In this document: positions 36,137 through 44,538 of the stretch, one piece after another
How the letters are laid out: every line of letters begins with the position of its first letter
Position numbering within the stretch: the stretch's first letter is position 1
NCBI GenBank assembly: GCA_947577025.1
Contig: CANPTO010000017.1
Span: 1-44,538 of the forward strand
DNA: 44,538 bases
Direction: 5' to 3'
Source: an uncultured Clostridiaceae bacterium
GTDB lineage: Bacteria > Bacillota > Clostridia > TANB77 > CAG-508
The notes under the pieces: generated by a model
Told to the model about the DNA's origin: nothing
The model's input: only the letters and a program-made list of their open reading frames with translations
Database searches by the model: none
Translations under genes and position numbers: made by a program

Positions 36137-36236
36137 AAATGGGCTATAAAAAAAGTGTGTCAAATGTGTCAAAAGGGATGAGGCGAATTGACACCGTCCT
36201 TTTTGACACATTTGACATACTTTTTTATAGCCCATT
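36137..36236. repeat. 100-base near-perfect palindrome
   Basis: The left arm starts AAATGGGCTATAAAAAAAGT and continues GTCAAATGTGTCAAAAGG (36137-36180). The right arm (36192-36236) is its reverse complement with only a few differences. The loop is about 11 bases. TGTCAAA-type half repeats occur within each arm. No T-run follows, so a terminator is unlikely; it resembles a MITE. It ends about 17 bases before the ribosome site of the response regulator. Confidence 0.8.
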
Positions 36237-36269
36237 TAATAAACGTAAAAATAATAGGGAGGATTTGCT

Positions 36270-36947
36270 ATGCATGATATAACAGTTCTAATAGTAGATG
36301 ATGAGCCAAGAATGAGAAAATTAGTAAAAGACTTTTTAATGCAAAAAGGCTATTCTGCATTAGAAGCAGGAGATGGAGAAGAAGCCTTGCAAATATTTGA
36401 AGCAAATAGAAACAAAATAGAAATCATTTTATTAGATGTAATGATGCCAAAGCTAGATGGATGGTCAGTACTTCGCCAAATAAGGCAAACATCAAAAGTT
36501 CCAATAATAATGTTAACAGCAAGAGGAGAAGAGCAAGACGAACTATTTGGTTTTGAACTTGGAGTAGATGAATATATATCAAAGCCATTTAGCCCTAAAA
36601 TATTAGTAGCAAGGGTAGAAGCAATACTAAAAAGAACAAAGAAAGACGAAAATACTACAAAAGAATATGGTGGAATAGTAATAGACGTAGATGGAAGAAC
36701 AGTAAAAGTAGAAGGAAAAGAAATAGAACTAAGCCTAAGAGAATATGAACTATTAAAATACCTAGTAGATAATAGCGGAATAGCCCTATCAAGAGACAAA
36801 ATATTAAACAATGTGTGGAACTATGACTATTATGGAGACTCAAGAACAATAGACAGCCACATAAAAAAAGTAAGACACAAGCTAGGAAAAAAAGGAAAAT
36901 ACATAGAAACAGTACGAGGAATAGGTTACAAATTCGAAGTAAAGTAG
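36270..36947 (+). CDS. response regulator, OmpR/PhoB family
   Basis: 225 residues. The receiver domain has the acidic pocket (Asp10, Asp11), phospho-acceptor Asp56 (LLDVMMPKLDG), Thr83 (MLTARG) and Lys105 (YISKPF). The C-terminal winged helix shows LSLREYELLKYLVDN and DSRTIDSHIKKVRHKLG. It is partner to the histidine kinase at 37206. GGGAGG precedes the ATG. Its stop codon TAG (36945-36947) is part of an inserted R2 repeat (GTAGGGGC). Confidence 0.95.
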   Translation: MHDITVLIVDDEPRMRKLVKDFLMQKGYSALEAGDGEEALQIFEANRNKIEIILLDVMMPKLDGWSVLRQIRQTSKVPIIMLTARGEEQDELFGFELGVDEYISKPFSPKILVARVEAILKRTKKDENTTKEYGGIVIDVDGRTVKVEGKEIELSLREYELLKYLVDNSGIALSRDKILNNVWNYDYYGDSRTIDSHIKKVRHKLGKKGKYIETVRGIGYKFEVK

Positions 36948-37056
36948 GGGCAGCGTTTGTGGGAATACTTCGTAGGGTAAGACACCACTGTGCCCTTTTG
37001 TTTAACATAGAAAAATCGATTTCAAATGTAGGGGCAATGATGGCATCGCCCCTGCT
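36944..37056. repeat. family R2 repeats between response regulator and kinase
   Basis: The copy at 36944-37002 (GTAGGGGCAGCGTTTGTGGG to CACCACTGTGCCC) is followed at 37027-37053 by a shorter relative that folds GGGGC...GCCCC. The two genes of the two-component system are therefore 258 bases apart instead of adjacent. Confidence 0.8.
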
Positions 37057-37205
37057 CCAAAGAAATTACTATATAGCAAAATCTTCAAAAAACGTGTGGA
37101 CTCGCGCCCTACAATAATAAAAAAACATTGCTATAAATTGGAATAGTGACAGAGTGAAACGTTACTTTTTGTACTAAATAAGAAAATTATAAAGAAGAGG
37201 TAAAA

Positions 37206-38750
37206 ATGGAAAAACTAAAAAATCAATTTAAATCAATAAGAGTAAAACTATTCACATCACTATGTATAGTAGTAATACTAATCGTTTTATTCCTAATAAT
37301 AATAAATAACGTAGTATTAGAAAGTTTCTATTTATATTCAAAAACAGAAAATGTAAAAACAGTATATGAAAAAATAAATACATATTATAACGAAATAGAA
37401 AAAAGTGGAAACTCAAATATAAACATAGATGAAGAACTAAACAAAATATCAGTAAAAAATGATTTTGACATACTAATAAAAAACGACGAGAACTTGCTAT
37501 TATATAGTTCAGGAAAAGAGCTAACAACAGCAATAGACAAAATAAATGAGCTTATAATGAACAATAAAATAAGTAGCTTAAACTATAAAGGAAACAAAGA
37601 CGTAATAATATATCAAAATAATAAAGTAGTAATAAGAAAAATAGTAGACCTAAGAAGCTCTATAAACTACATATTTCTTACAGGTGAGCTAGACAATGGA
37701 AACATGCTATATATACGAATACCAATATCATCAATACAAGAAAGTGTAAGAATTTCAAATAACCTATTAATACTAATAGGAGGAATATCAATACTAATAG
37801 CTGGAATAATAGCATCAATAATATCAAGAAAATTTACTGAGCCAATAACAGAACTAAATAAAATAGCAACAAATATGTCAAAACTAGACTTTAGTAAAAA
37901 ATACATAGAAAATGTAGCAGATGACGAAATAAACAACTTAGGCAAGAGCATAAACCTAATGTCAGAAAAGCTAGAAGCAACAATAAAGCAACTAAGAGAA
38001 ACAAATGTAGAATTAGAAAAAGACATAGAAGAAAAATCAAAAATAGACGAAATGAGAAAACAATTTATATCAGATGTATCACACGAGCTAAAAACACCAA
38101 TAGCATTAATACAAGGATATGCAGAAGGGCTAGTAGAAAACGTAAACACAGACGAAGAATCTAGAAGATTTTATGCAGAAGTAATACTAGACGAAGCAGG
38201 AAAAATGGATACATTAGTAAAAAGCCTATTAGAGTTAATGAAACTAGAATATGGAAAAAGAGAATTTGTAAATACAAAATTCAATATAGTAGAACTAATA
38301 AATGAAGTAATAAGAAAATGTAAAGTAATGTTAGAAGAAAGCAAAATAGAAGTAGAATTTGACCAAAGTAAAAAAGTAACAGTAATAGCAGACAATTTTT
38401 ATATAGACCAAGTAGTAACAAACTACTTCACAAATGCAATAAAACATGCAGTAGAAGTAAACGGAAAAAAACAAATAAAAATAGAAATAGAAGAAAGACC
38501 AAATAATAAAGTAAGAATAAAAGTATTCAACACAGGCGAAAAAATAAAAGAAGAAAACCTAAACAAAATATGGCAAAGGTTCTACAAAGAAGACACCTCA
38601 AGAAACAGAGCAGAAGGCGGAACAGGAATAGGGTTAGCACTAGTAAAAGCCATAATGAACAACTACCAAAACAACTATGGAGCAGAAAACAAAGCAGATG
38701 GCGTAGAGTTTTATTTTGACCTTGACATTCCCATTGGGGACGTTTCCTAA
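37206..38750 (+). CDS. sensor histidine kinase
   Basis: 514 residues. Two membrane spans (about 15-37 and 186-207) bracket an extracellular sensor of ~145 residues. HAMP (210-262), a coiled linker, HisKA with His293 (VSHELKTPIALIQGY) and HATPase with Asn410 (FTNAIKHA), FNTGEKIKEEN and GGTGIGLALV follow. It works with the preceding OmpR-type regulator. The last residues PIGDVS and the stop are encoded by an inserted R3 repeat, so the original C-terminus may have been different by a few residues. The signal is unknown. Confidence 0.94.
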   Translation: MEKLKNQFKSIRVKLFTSLCIVVILIVLFLIIINNVVLESFYLYSKTENVKTVYEKINTYYNEIEKSGNSNINIDEELNKISVKNDFDILIKNDENLLLYSSGKELTTAIDKINELIMNNKISSLNYKGNKDVIIYQNNKVVIRKIVDLRSSINYIFLTGELDNGNMLYIRIPISSIQESVRISNNLLILIGGISILIAGIIASIISRKFTEPITELNKIATNMSKLDFSKKYIENVADDEINNLGKSINLMSEKLEATIKQLRETNVELEKDIEEKSKIDEMRKQFISDVSHELKTPIALIQGYAEGLVENVNTDEESRRFYAEVILDEAGKMDTLVKSLLELMKLEYGKREFVNTKFNIVELINEVIRKCKVMLEESKIEVEFDQSKKVTVIADNFYIDQVVTNYFTNAIKHAVEVNGKKQIKIEIEERPNNKVRIKVFNTGEKIKEENLNKIWQRFYKEDTSRNRAEGGTGIGLALVKAIMNNYQNNYGAENKADGVEFYFDLDIPIGDVS

Positions 38751-38940
38751 TGGGATATCTGGCACTTTTGGGAAGTTTTATTGTAATTATTCAGAGATAA
38801 ACAAAAAACGATGTAGGGGCACCGTTTGTGGGAATACCCTATTAGCAATGACACCACTGTGCCCTTTTGCTCTGATAATAGGGACGTACCCTAGAATCTC
38901 AAAGAAAGAAGGAAAAATGAGATTTTAGGGTGCGTCCCTA
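38726..38940. repeat. cluster of three palindromic repeats after the kinase gene
   Basis: A solitary R3 copy (38726-38775: CCCATTGGGGACGTTTCC, CTTTTGGGAAG), an R2 copy (38812-38870) and a 58-base palindrome (38881-38938: GGGACGTACCCTAGAATCTC against its complement, ending GGGTGCGTCCC). The last folds into a 21-bp stem with a few mismatches. 38941-39210 contains no recognisable gene. Confidence 0.75.
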
Positions 38941-39229
38941 AAATCTCATAAAAAAATCAAAAAACTTTTCTACAAAAAATAGAATAAACAGTCAAGCTTT
39001 GATAAAGAAAAATATACAAAAGAATAGTAATAGAAAAATATATAATATAAAATGCAGAAAAAGCACATTTTAGCACGATGAAAAATCCTTTACATAAGCT
39101 TGAAGTTATGTTAATATAAAGACAAGCAAAGAGTTGCAACATTGCTAATGAACAAAAGATGTAAGAAGAGATATTACTCCGAACAGTTAGACGAAAGAAA
39201 ATAAAAGTAAAAAGAAGGTGATAATATGT

Positions 39230-39814
39230 ATGTTTAAATTTAGCAAAAGAAAACTGACAATCATAATTGTAATAATTTTAATTTTGATAATAGTATTAAT
39301 ATCATCTGGTTCAATTCTAATAAAATATTTTGATATTCAAAAAAAGCAGATTAATTCAAATTTTATTCTAGAAACAGTAAATTTAGCCCCAATTAATACG
39401 ATTGATGCACAAAAAATAGTTAGTAGCCAATATAAAAGTAATAATTGGAGGATTAAAATCTCAAAAATACATTTAGATGCACCAATTATAGAAGGGACTG
39501 AAAGTGAAATTTTAAGAAGAGCAGTAGGACATTTTAAAAGTTCAAGTACATGGAATGGAAATGTAGCCTTAGCTGCACATAACAGAGGATATAAATATAA
39601 TTATTTTGCAGAAGTTAAAAAACTAGAGCTAGGAGATATAATAATATACCAAACTGAGTATGGACAAAGAAAGTATGAAGTAGTAAGAAATGAAATAATT
39701 AAAGAAACAGACTTGTCATGTATTCAAAATACTAAAGAAAATAAACTAACATTAATCACTTGCGAAGAAAACAAAAGAGAATACAGAAGATGTATTCAAG
39801 CAAATGAAATTTGA
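39230..39814 (+). CDS. sortase
   Basis: 194 residues. An N-terminal membrane anchor (residues ~8-32) is followed by a sortase barrel with His117 (LAAHNRG), catalytic Cys178 in TLITC and Arg186/187 (YRRC). Sortases attach surface proteins to the cell wall or polymerise pilins. The class cannot be fixed; the short TLITC ending is compatible with class D. The ATG at 39230 follows GAAGGTG by 9 bases. No LPxTG substrate gene is adjacent. Confidence 0.88.
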   Translation: MFKFSKRKLTIIIVIILILIIVLISSGSILIKYFDIQKKQINSNFILETVNLAPINTIDAQKIVSSQYKSNNWRIKISKIHLDAPIIEGTESEILRRAVGHFKSSSTWNGNVALAAHNRGYKYNYFAEVKKLELGDIIIYQTEYGQRKYEVVRNEIIKETDLSCIQNTKENKLTLITCEENKREYRRCIQANEI

Positions 39815-39872
39815 ATTAATAATCATACAAATTTCAGATAAAAAAAATCACTCTCTAATTTAAATTATTTAT

Positions 39873-39906
39873 AAATAGCGTAATTTGCCCCTAAATTACG
39901 CTATTT
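39873..39906. terminator. 14-bp perfect inverted repeat after the sortase
   Basis: AAATAGCGTAATTT (39873-39886) and AAATTACGCTATTT (39893-39906) around GCCCCT. No T-run beyond the stem, so terminator activity is likely but not certain. Confidence 0.55.
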
Positions 39907-40007
39907 CCCTATATAGGAATATAAACAATGGATTAATAGTTTTATGAAGAAATTTTCTTAAAAAACATTATCTAGTACAAAAAATTTTATAAAGTAGAAA
40001 ACAAATA

Positions 40008-40036
40008 TTGCAAACATACAATAATTTGTATATAAT
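40008..40036 (+). promoter_or_regulatory. promoter and palindrome of the toxin-antitoxin operon
   Basis: TTGCAA (40008-40013), 17 bases, TATAAT (40031-40036). ATACAA (40016-40021) and TTGTAT (40026-40031) form a palindrome inside the spacer and at the edge of the -10 box. It is a plausible site for autorepression by the antitoxin. Confidence 0.6.
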
Positions 40037-40066
40037 TTGCATATAACAATAAAGGGAGGTAGAATT

Positions 40067-40399
40067 ATTGCATTAATTAGACCATCAGCAGATTTAAGAA
40101 ATAATTATAACGAAATTTCTAAAATTTGCCATGAAACAAAAGAACCAGTGTATATTACTAAAAATGGATATAACGATTTGGTTATATTAAGCAATGAAGC
40201 ATATGAAAAATACGAAGAGGAAAAGATTAACAAAGCAATAGAAGAACAATTTGAAAAAAAGTATTCTGACTTTGAAAGTTTTAAAAAAGAAATTTATGAA
40301 AAAATTGATAAAACTATTAAAAATATCCAAGAAGAAAAATGTAGACCATTAAAGCAATTTTGTGCAGAAATGGAGGAAAAATATAATATTAATGGATGA
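40067..40399 (+). CDS. Phd/YefM-type antitoxin, apparently with an ATT start
   Basis: 110 residues. ALIRPSADLRNNYNEISKIC, then PVYITKNGYNDLVILSNEAYEKYE, is the Phd/YefM DNA-binding domain; the Glu/Lys-rich C-terminal half would wrap the toxin. Family members begin M-(x)-IRPSADLR, but here the codon at that place is ATT (40067), 7 bases after GGGAGG. No ATG, GTG or TTG is available in frame between the promoter and this site. The only in-frame TTG (40037) touches the -10 box. It overlaps the toxin gene by 8 bases. Confidence 0.85.
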   Translation: MALIRPSADLRNNYNEISKICHETKEPVYITKNGYNDLVILSNEAYEKYEEEKINKAIEEQFEKKYSDFESFKKEIYEKIDKTIKNIQEEKCRPLKQFCAEMEEKYNING

Positions 40400-40697
40400 A
40401 TACGAAATTATTAGTACACAAGATTTTGAGGAAGAATTTGAAAATATGTATTGCTATTTCAAGTTCTTTCTTAAAGCAAATAAAATGGCAAACACCTTTT
40501 ATCAAACAATTATTGATTCAATATTTTCACTCAAATATTTTCCAAAAAGATATCATAAGATAAATAATTTTTCAAAAAACAATAAAGACATTAGAAAATT
40601 AATAATAGAAAAGTATATTATAATCTATGAAATTAATGAACAAAAACGCACAAGTTACTATTCTACATATATTTTATCGGAAAGTAGGATTATTTAA
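40392..40697 (+). CDS. RelE/ParE-family toxin
   Basis: 101 residues. The small alpha-beta fold is visible in ISTQDFEEEFENMYCYFK, FYQTIIDSIFSLKYFPKRYH and the final strands IEKYIIIYEINEQKRTSYYS with ILSESR. These match the ParE/RelE pattern 'Y.I.Y.V....' followed by a histidine/arginine ending. It is an mRNA interferase or gyrase poison by family. The ATG lies inside the antitoxin stop region (ATGGATGA), giving translational coupling. The upstream ATG (40362) would overlap deeply and is rejected. Confidence 0.85.
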   Translation: MDEYEIISTQDFEEEFENMYCYFKFFLKANKMANTFYQTIIDSIFSLKYFPKRYHKINNFSKNNKDIRKLIIEKYIIIYEINEQKRTSYYSTYILSESRII

Positions 40698-40801
40698 AAT
40701 ATCTATAACTTATATCTACAAATTAAATCAAACTATAAATACATTGAAATCAGTGAATGTAAAAGTTGCAATTCACACTATAAAAATATGTTATTTCTAA
40801 T

Positions 40802-40855
40802 GTAGGGGTAAATCAGTAAAGGATACCTCTTTAAAAATACCGAATTTCGCCCCTG
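40802..40855. repeat. diverged family R2 palindrome
   Basis: GTAGGGGTAAATCAGTAAAGG at the left and CCGAATTTCGCCCC at the right form a hairpin of the R2 type, with a different centre. The remainder of 40698-40920 shows no gene. Confidence 0.55.
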
Positions 40856-40922
40856 GATAATTTAAACCTTACCATAGATAGAAACAAGTTTAAAATACTT
40901 ATTATATTTTTTATAAAAAGTA

Positions 40923-40951
40923 TTGACAAAAATAGAAAACGCAAATATAAT
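40923..40951 (+). promoter_or_regulatory. consensus promoter of purA
   Basis: TTGACA (40923-40928), 17 bases, TATAAT (40946-40951). The leader to the purA start is about 45 bases, too short for a purine riboswitch. Confidence 0.8.
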
Positions 40952-40955
40952 GTAA

Positions 40956-42272
<1,317 letters not shown>

Positions 42273-42292
42273 AATAAAGGAGGAAAATATTT

Positions 42293-42388
42293 ATGCTAGA
42301 TTATATATATAGTATCTCTCCAATAGATGGAAGATATAGTGAAATGACGGATTACATCAAATATATTGACAAAATAAGCAAAAAATAG
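42293..42388 (+). pseudogene. purB: N-terminal fragment of adenylosuccinate lyase
   Basis: 31 codons, starting 21 bases after purA with its own AGGAGG. YSISPIDGRYSEMTDYI is the conserved N-terminus of one PurB class (ISPxDGRY). The rest of the gene (about 400 residues) is missing, and the reading ends in a lysine-rich run within a new promoter. It is probably a deletion that fused the 5' end of purB to downstream DNA. Confidence 0.7.
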
Positions 42389-42395
42389 GTATAAT
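42366..42395 (+). promoter_or_regulatory. promoter inside the purB remnant
   Basis: TTGACA (42366-42371), 18 bases, TATAAT (42390-42395). It lies within and just past the purB fragment and drives the 42479 gene. Confidence 0.65.
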
Positions 42396-42478
42396 TCAAA
42401 TACTTAATATGTAAAAAAACAATATGAAATTAGAAAGGAGTATAAGTATGTAGCAAAAGCATGCTTAGAAAAAATAAA

Positions 42479-42943
42479 ATGCCAGGATATACAATACACT
42501 TAGCAGTAGGAAAAATATATTCTAAAAATAATGAAATACAAAATATAGAAAGCTTCATAAAAGGAATTATAGCACCAGACCAAGCAGAAGATAAAAAACT
42601 ATCACATTATGGACCTTGTTCAAGTAAACCAAATTTGCAAAAATATATAAATGAAAATGAGCTTTCTGATAGTTTTAATGAAGGATATCTTTTACATTTG
42701 TTAACAGATGAACTATTCTATAATAAATTTTTAAAAAAGTGGAATAAAAGCATTTATGATGATTACGATAAACTAAATAAGAAAATAATTGAAAAATATG
42801 AAATTAATGTACCGAAAGAAATACAAAAAGATATAGGATATAAAGAAGGAAAACTGGATATCTTAGATGAGAAAACATTATATGAGTTTATAGAAAATGT
42901 AGGAAGAATAGATATTAGAAATATAATAAAAAATAGGAAATAA
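42479..42943 (+). CDS. zinc-dependent phospholipase C-like protein
   Basis: 154 residues from MPGYTIHLAVGKIY, the usual family opening; an in-frame ATG at 42461 is possible. GYLLHLLTDELFYNKF contains the HxxxD metal pattern typical of small zinc-dependent phospholipase C-like proteins, and HL near the N-terminus supplies another ligand. The substrate is unknown. The strong AAAGGAG (42434-42440) is followed 7 bases later by ATG-TAG, a start-stop dicodon, not by this gene's start. Translation would need reinitiation or a weak site. Confidence 0.6.
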   Translation: MPGYTIHLAVGKIYSKNNEIQNIESFIKGIIAPDQAEDKKLSHYGPCSSKPNLQKYINENELSDSFNEGYLLHLLTDELFYNKFLKKWNKSIYDDYDKLNKKIIEKYEINVPKEIQKDIGYKEGKLDILDEKTLYEFIENVGRIDIRNIIKNRK

Positions 42944-42985
42944 TATAACCAAAATATAGAAATGCATTTGGAAAGGAACTAAAAA

Positions 42986-43748
42986 ATGAATGTCAAAAGT
43001 AATGTAATAATATTTAGTACAGATAATGACGAAAGAAAAGACGTAAGAAGGCTAAAAGAAAAAAAGTTACAAATAGCATTAGACGAAAAAAATAAGTTAC
43101 CAATATTCGATATTAATAATAAAGAAAATTTAAAAAACACAGTAAGTAATAAAATAGAGGAAATGTTTGGAACAACAAAATTTTATATAGAGCAGTTATA
43201 CACATGGGGAGAACCACGGATATTATGAAGAAGGTCAAGAGTTAATAGTCACATATTTAGTAATAATAAATAAAAATAATATAAAAAATAATATTACAAA
43301 TATAAAATTTTATGATATTTCTATTGAAGATATAGAAGCAAAAGTAAAAACGCAAAAGGTTGTATTAAGAAGTAATGAAAAAGTAATAGAATATAAAATG
43401 ATAACAACTACAAAAATGGACAAAAATGCAATAGAATACATACACAAACTACAGGGAAAGTCACAAATAAATGAATTAACAGCAATAATAATTCATACAG
43501 GAATAAAAAGGCTAAGAAATAGAATAGAAAACACAAATATAGCATTTAGTTTTTTAGAAGAAGAATTTACAATTTCAGAATTACAACAAGTATATGAAAT
43601 AATATTAGACAAAAAATTAGTATCAGCCAATTTTAGAAAAAAAATAGAGCCAATGATAAAGAAAACAGATAAAATTGTAAAAGAGTCAGCATATAGGCCA
43701 TCAGCAAGGTATATGTTTAATGAAGACTTTATACAATATTGGGTTTAA
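42986..43748 (+). CDS. Nudix/NrtR-like protein, interrupted by a +1 frameshift at a CGG codon
   Basis: The first frame (MNVKSNVIIFSTD, EQLYTWGEP) stops at 43228. The family continues in the +1 frame: GYYEEGQELIVTYLVIINK, then a winged helix FSFLEEEFTISELQQVYEII, LDKKLVSANFRKKI, typical of NrtR-type Nudix-related regulators. Skipping C43217 in CCA-CGG-A gives GGA and an uninterrupted 253-residue protein. The Nudix box itself is not recognisable, so it may bind a nucleotide ligand without hydrolysis. GGAAAGGAA precedes the ATG at 42986. It lies upstream of rdgB. Confidence 0.75.
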
Positions 43749-43810
43749 TAGAAGCAATAACATATAACCACAATTATAAAAAGTCAATATTTTATGAAAG
43801 GAAGAAGAAA

Positions 43811-44386
43811 ATGAATAATGAAATAGTAATAGCTTCTGGAAATAAAGGAAAAATAAAAGAAGCACAAGAAATATTAAAAGAATACAAAATAGTACCAATG
43901 AATGAGCTAGGAATACAAATAGATGTAGAAGAAGACAAAGACACATTTGAAGGAAATGCAATAAAAAAAGCAGAAACAATAGCAAATGAATTAAAAGGAA
44001 AAATGTGTATAGCAGATGACTCAGGAATAGAAATAGAATATTTAGATGGATTTCCAGGAGTATACACAAAAAGATGGCATGCAGGGACAGACAGACAAAG
44101 GAATTTAGCAATTATAGAAAAGTTAAAAGGTGTGCCAAAAGAAAAAAGAAAAATAAAATTTATTACAGCAATGGCAATTTCAGATGGAAACGATACAAAA
44201 ACAGCCGTAGAATACATAGAAGGATATGTAACAGAAGAAGTAAGAGGAGAAAACGGATTTGGATTTGACGAAATATTCGAACTAGAAAATGGAAAAACAC
44301 TAGCAGAGTTATCACAAGAAGAAAAAAACAAAATAAGTGCAAGAAAAAAAGCATTAGAAAGTTTAAAACAAAAAATTTCTAAATAG
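43811..44386 (+). CDS. rdgB: XTP/dITP diphosphatase (RdgB/HAM1 family)
   Basis: 191 residues. It removes non-canonical purine triphosphates. IASGNKGKIKEAQEIL (the SGNxxK motif), CIADDSGIEIEYLDGFPGVYT and NGFGFDEIF are intact, ending with AELSQEEKNKISARKKAL. The ATG at 43811 follows GGAAGAAG; an upstream frame from 43739 overlaps the Nudix-like gene and is not used. It lies in the same direction as the Nudix-like gene, compatible with a nucleotide-sanitation unit. Confidence 0.95.
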   Translation: MNNEIVIASGNKGKIKEAQEILKEYKIVPMNELGIQIDVEEDKDTFEGNAIKKAETIANELKGKMCIADDSGIEIEYLDGFPGVYTKRWHAGTDRQRNLAIIEKLKGVPKEKRKIKFITAMAISDGNDTKTAVEYIEGYVTEEVRGENGFGFDEIFELENGKTLAELSQEEKNKISARKKALESLKQKISK

Positions 44387-44453
44387 AATGGATTAAAAAA
44401 GAAGAAAAGCGAATACTAAAAAATATATAATTAAATATGAAAAAAGGGGGCTG

Positions 44454-44522
44454 TAAAAAAAGGGAAGATTTGGGGAAAGATTTGGAAAGATTTGGGACGC
44501 GTCAAAAACTTTCCTTTTTTAT
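44454..44522 (+). terminator. terminator-like inverted repeat at the window end
   Basis: AAAAAAAGGGAAG (44454-44467) can pair with CTTTCCTTTTTT (44509-44520). The loop contains three direct copies of AAGATTTGG and a GACGCGTC palindrome. It is a plausible terminator for rdgB. Confidence 0.5.
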
Positions 44523-44538
44523 TTAAAGTTAAAAAATA

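Noticed and set aside
43792..44331. Long open frame on the minus strand (179 codons) opposite rdgB, and similar antisense frames elsewhere (for example 23080-33559 area and 8272-7931)
   Set aside because: Rich in Phe, Ser, Leu and Ile, without ribosome sites or family likeness, and lying wholly opposite well-supported genes; they arise from AT-rich codon composition.

Overview
The window reads as chromosome of a very AT-rich, low-GC Firmicute, most likely an uncultured gut-type clostridium. The evidence is strong AGGAGG ribosome-binding sites, consensus TTGACA/TATAAT promoters with 17-bp spacers, a DUF4364 protein, a YitT transporter, an AddB nuclease subunit and a streptococcal/clostridial-type stand-alone CoaB. 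No prophage, CRISPR array, tRNA or rRNA gene was seen.

Layout. 1-3600: a repeat element, an unassigned ORF, an HD phosphohydrolase (minus strand) and a flavin reductase-like protein. 3680-8410: a small unassigned gene with a possible leader peptide, then the classical rpmG-secE-nusG-rplK-rplA-rplJ-rplL cluster with an L10 leader. Three of its intergenic gaps are filled by unusual inverted arrays of 7-bp repeats. 8480-10290: an XRE regulator divergent from a pilin-like discoidin protein, with three matching palindromic operators. 10840-17170: plsX, acpP, rnc, a radical SAM protein, a small membrane protein, yitT, an OGG1-type glycosylase, and a GNAT gene enclosed by about 40-bp inverted repeats. 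17228-23213: addB (frameshifted), a 22-codon hydrophobic peptide element, pgeF and nagZ. 23431-30194: an unassigned gene, a frameshifted LysR regulator, a nitrilase fragment, coaB, an LD-carboxypeptidase, a family 4 uracil-DNA glycosylase, DUF4364, trmB and an XRE regulator. 30574-34157: a secreted protein followed by an FtsX/MacB-type ABC exporter. 34274-39814: metG, an OmpR-type two-component system and a sortase. 40008-44386: a Phd/RelE-type toxin-antitoxin pair, purA, a truncated purB, a phospholipase C-like protein, a frameshifted Nudix/NrtR-like protein and rdgB.

The most striking observation is a shared frameshift signature. Three unrelated conserved genes (addB at 17456, lysR at 24932, the Nudix gene at 43217) are each interrupted by one extra C. 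In every case it creates an in-frame CGG codon followed by A, the zero frame stops within 3 to 6 codons, and skipping the C restores the family reading frame through GGA (Gly). By my reading, CGG is otherwise absent in-frame from every housekeeping gene of the window. This may be +1 recoding at a hungry CGG codon rather than three independent pseudogenes. One in-frame CGGA, in the small membrane protein at 14423, seems to be read normally and is the main counter-evidence.

The other distinctive feature is the density of dispersed palindromic elements. There are at least five families, some of which supply the stop codons of the genes they abut.
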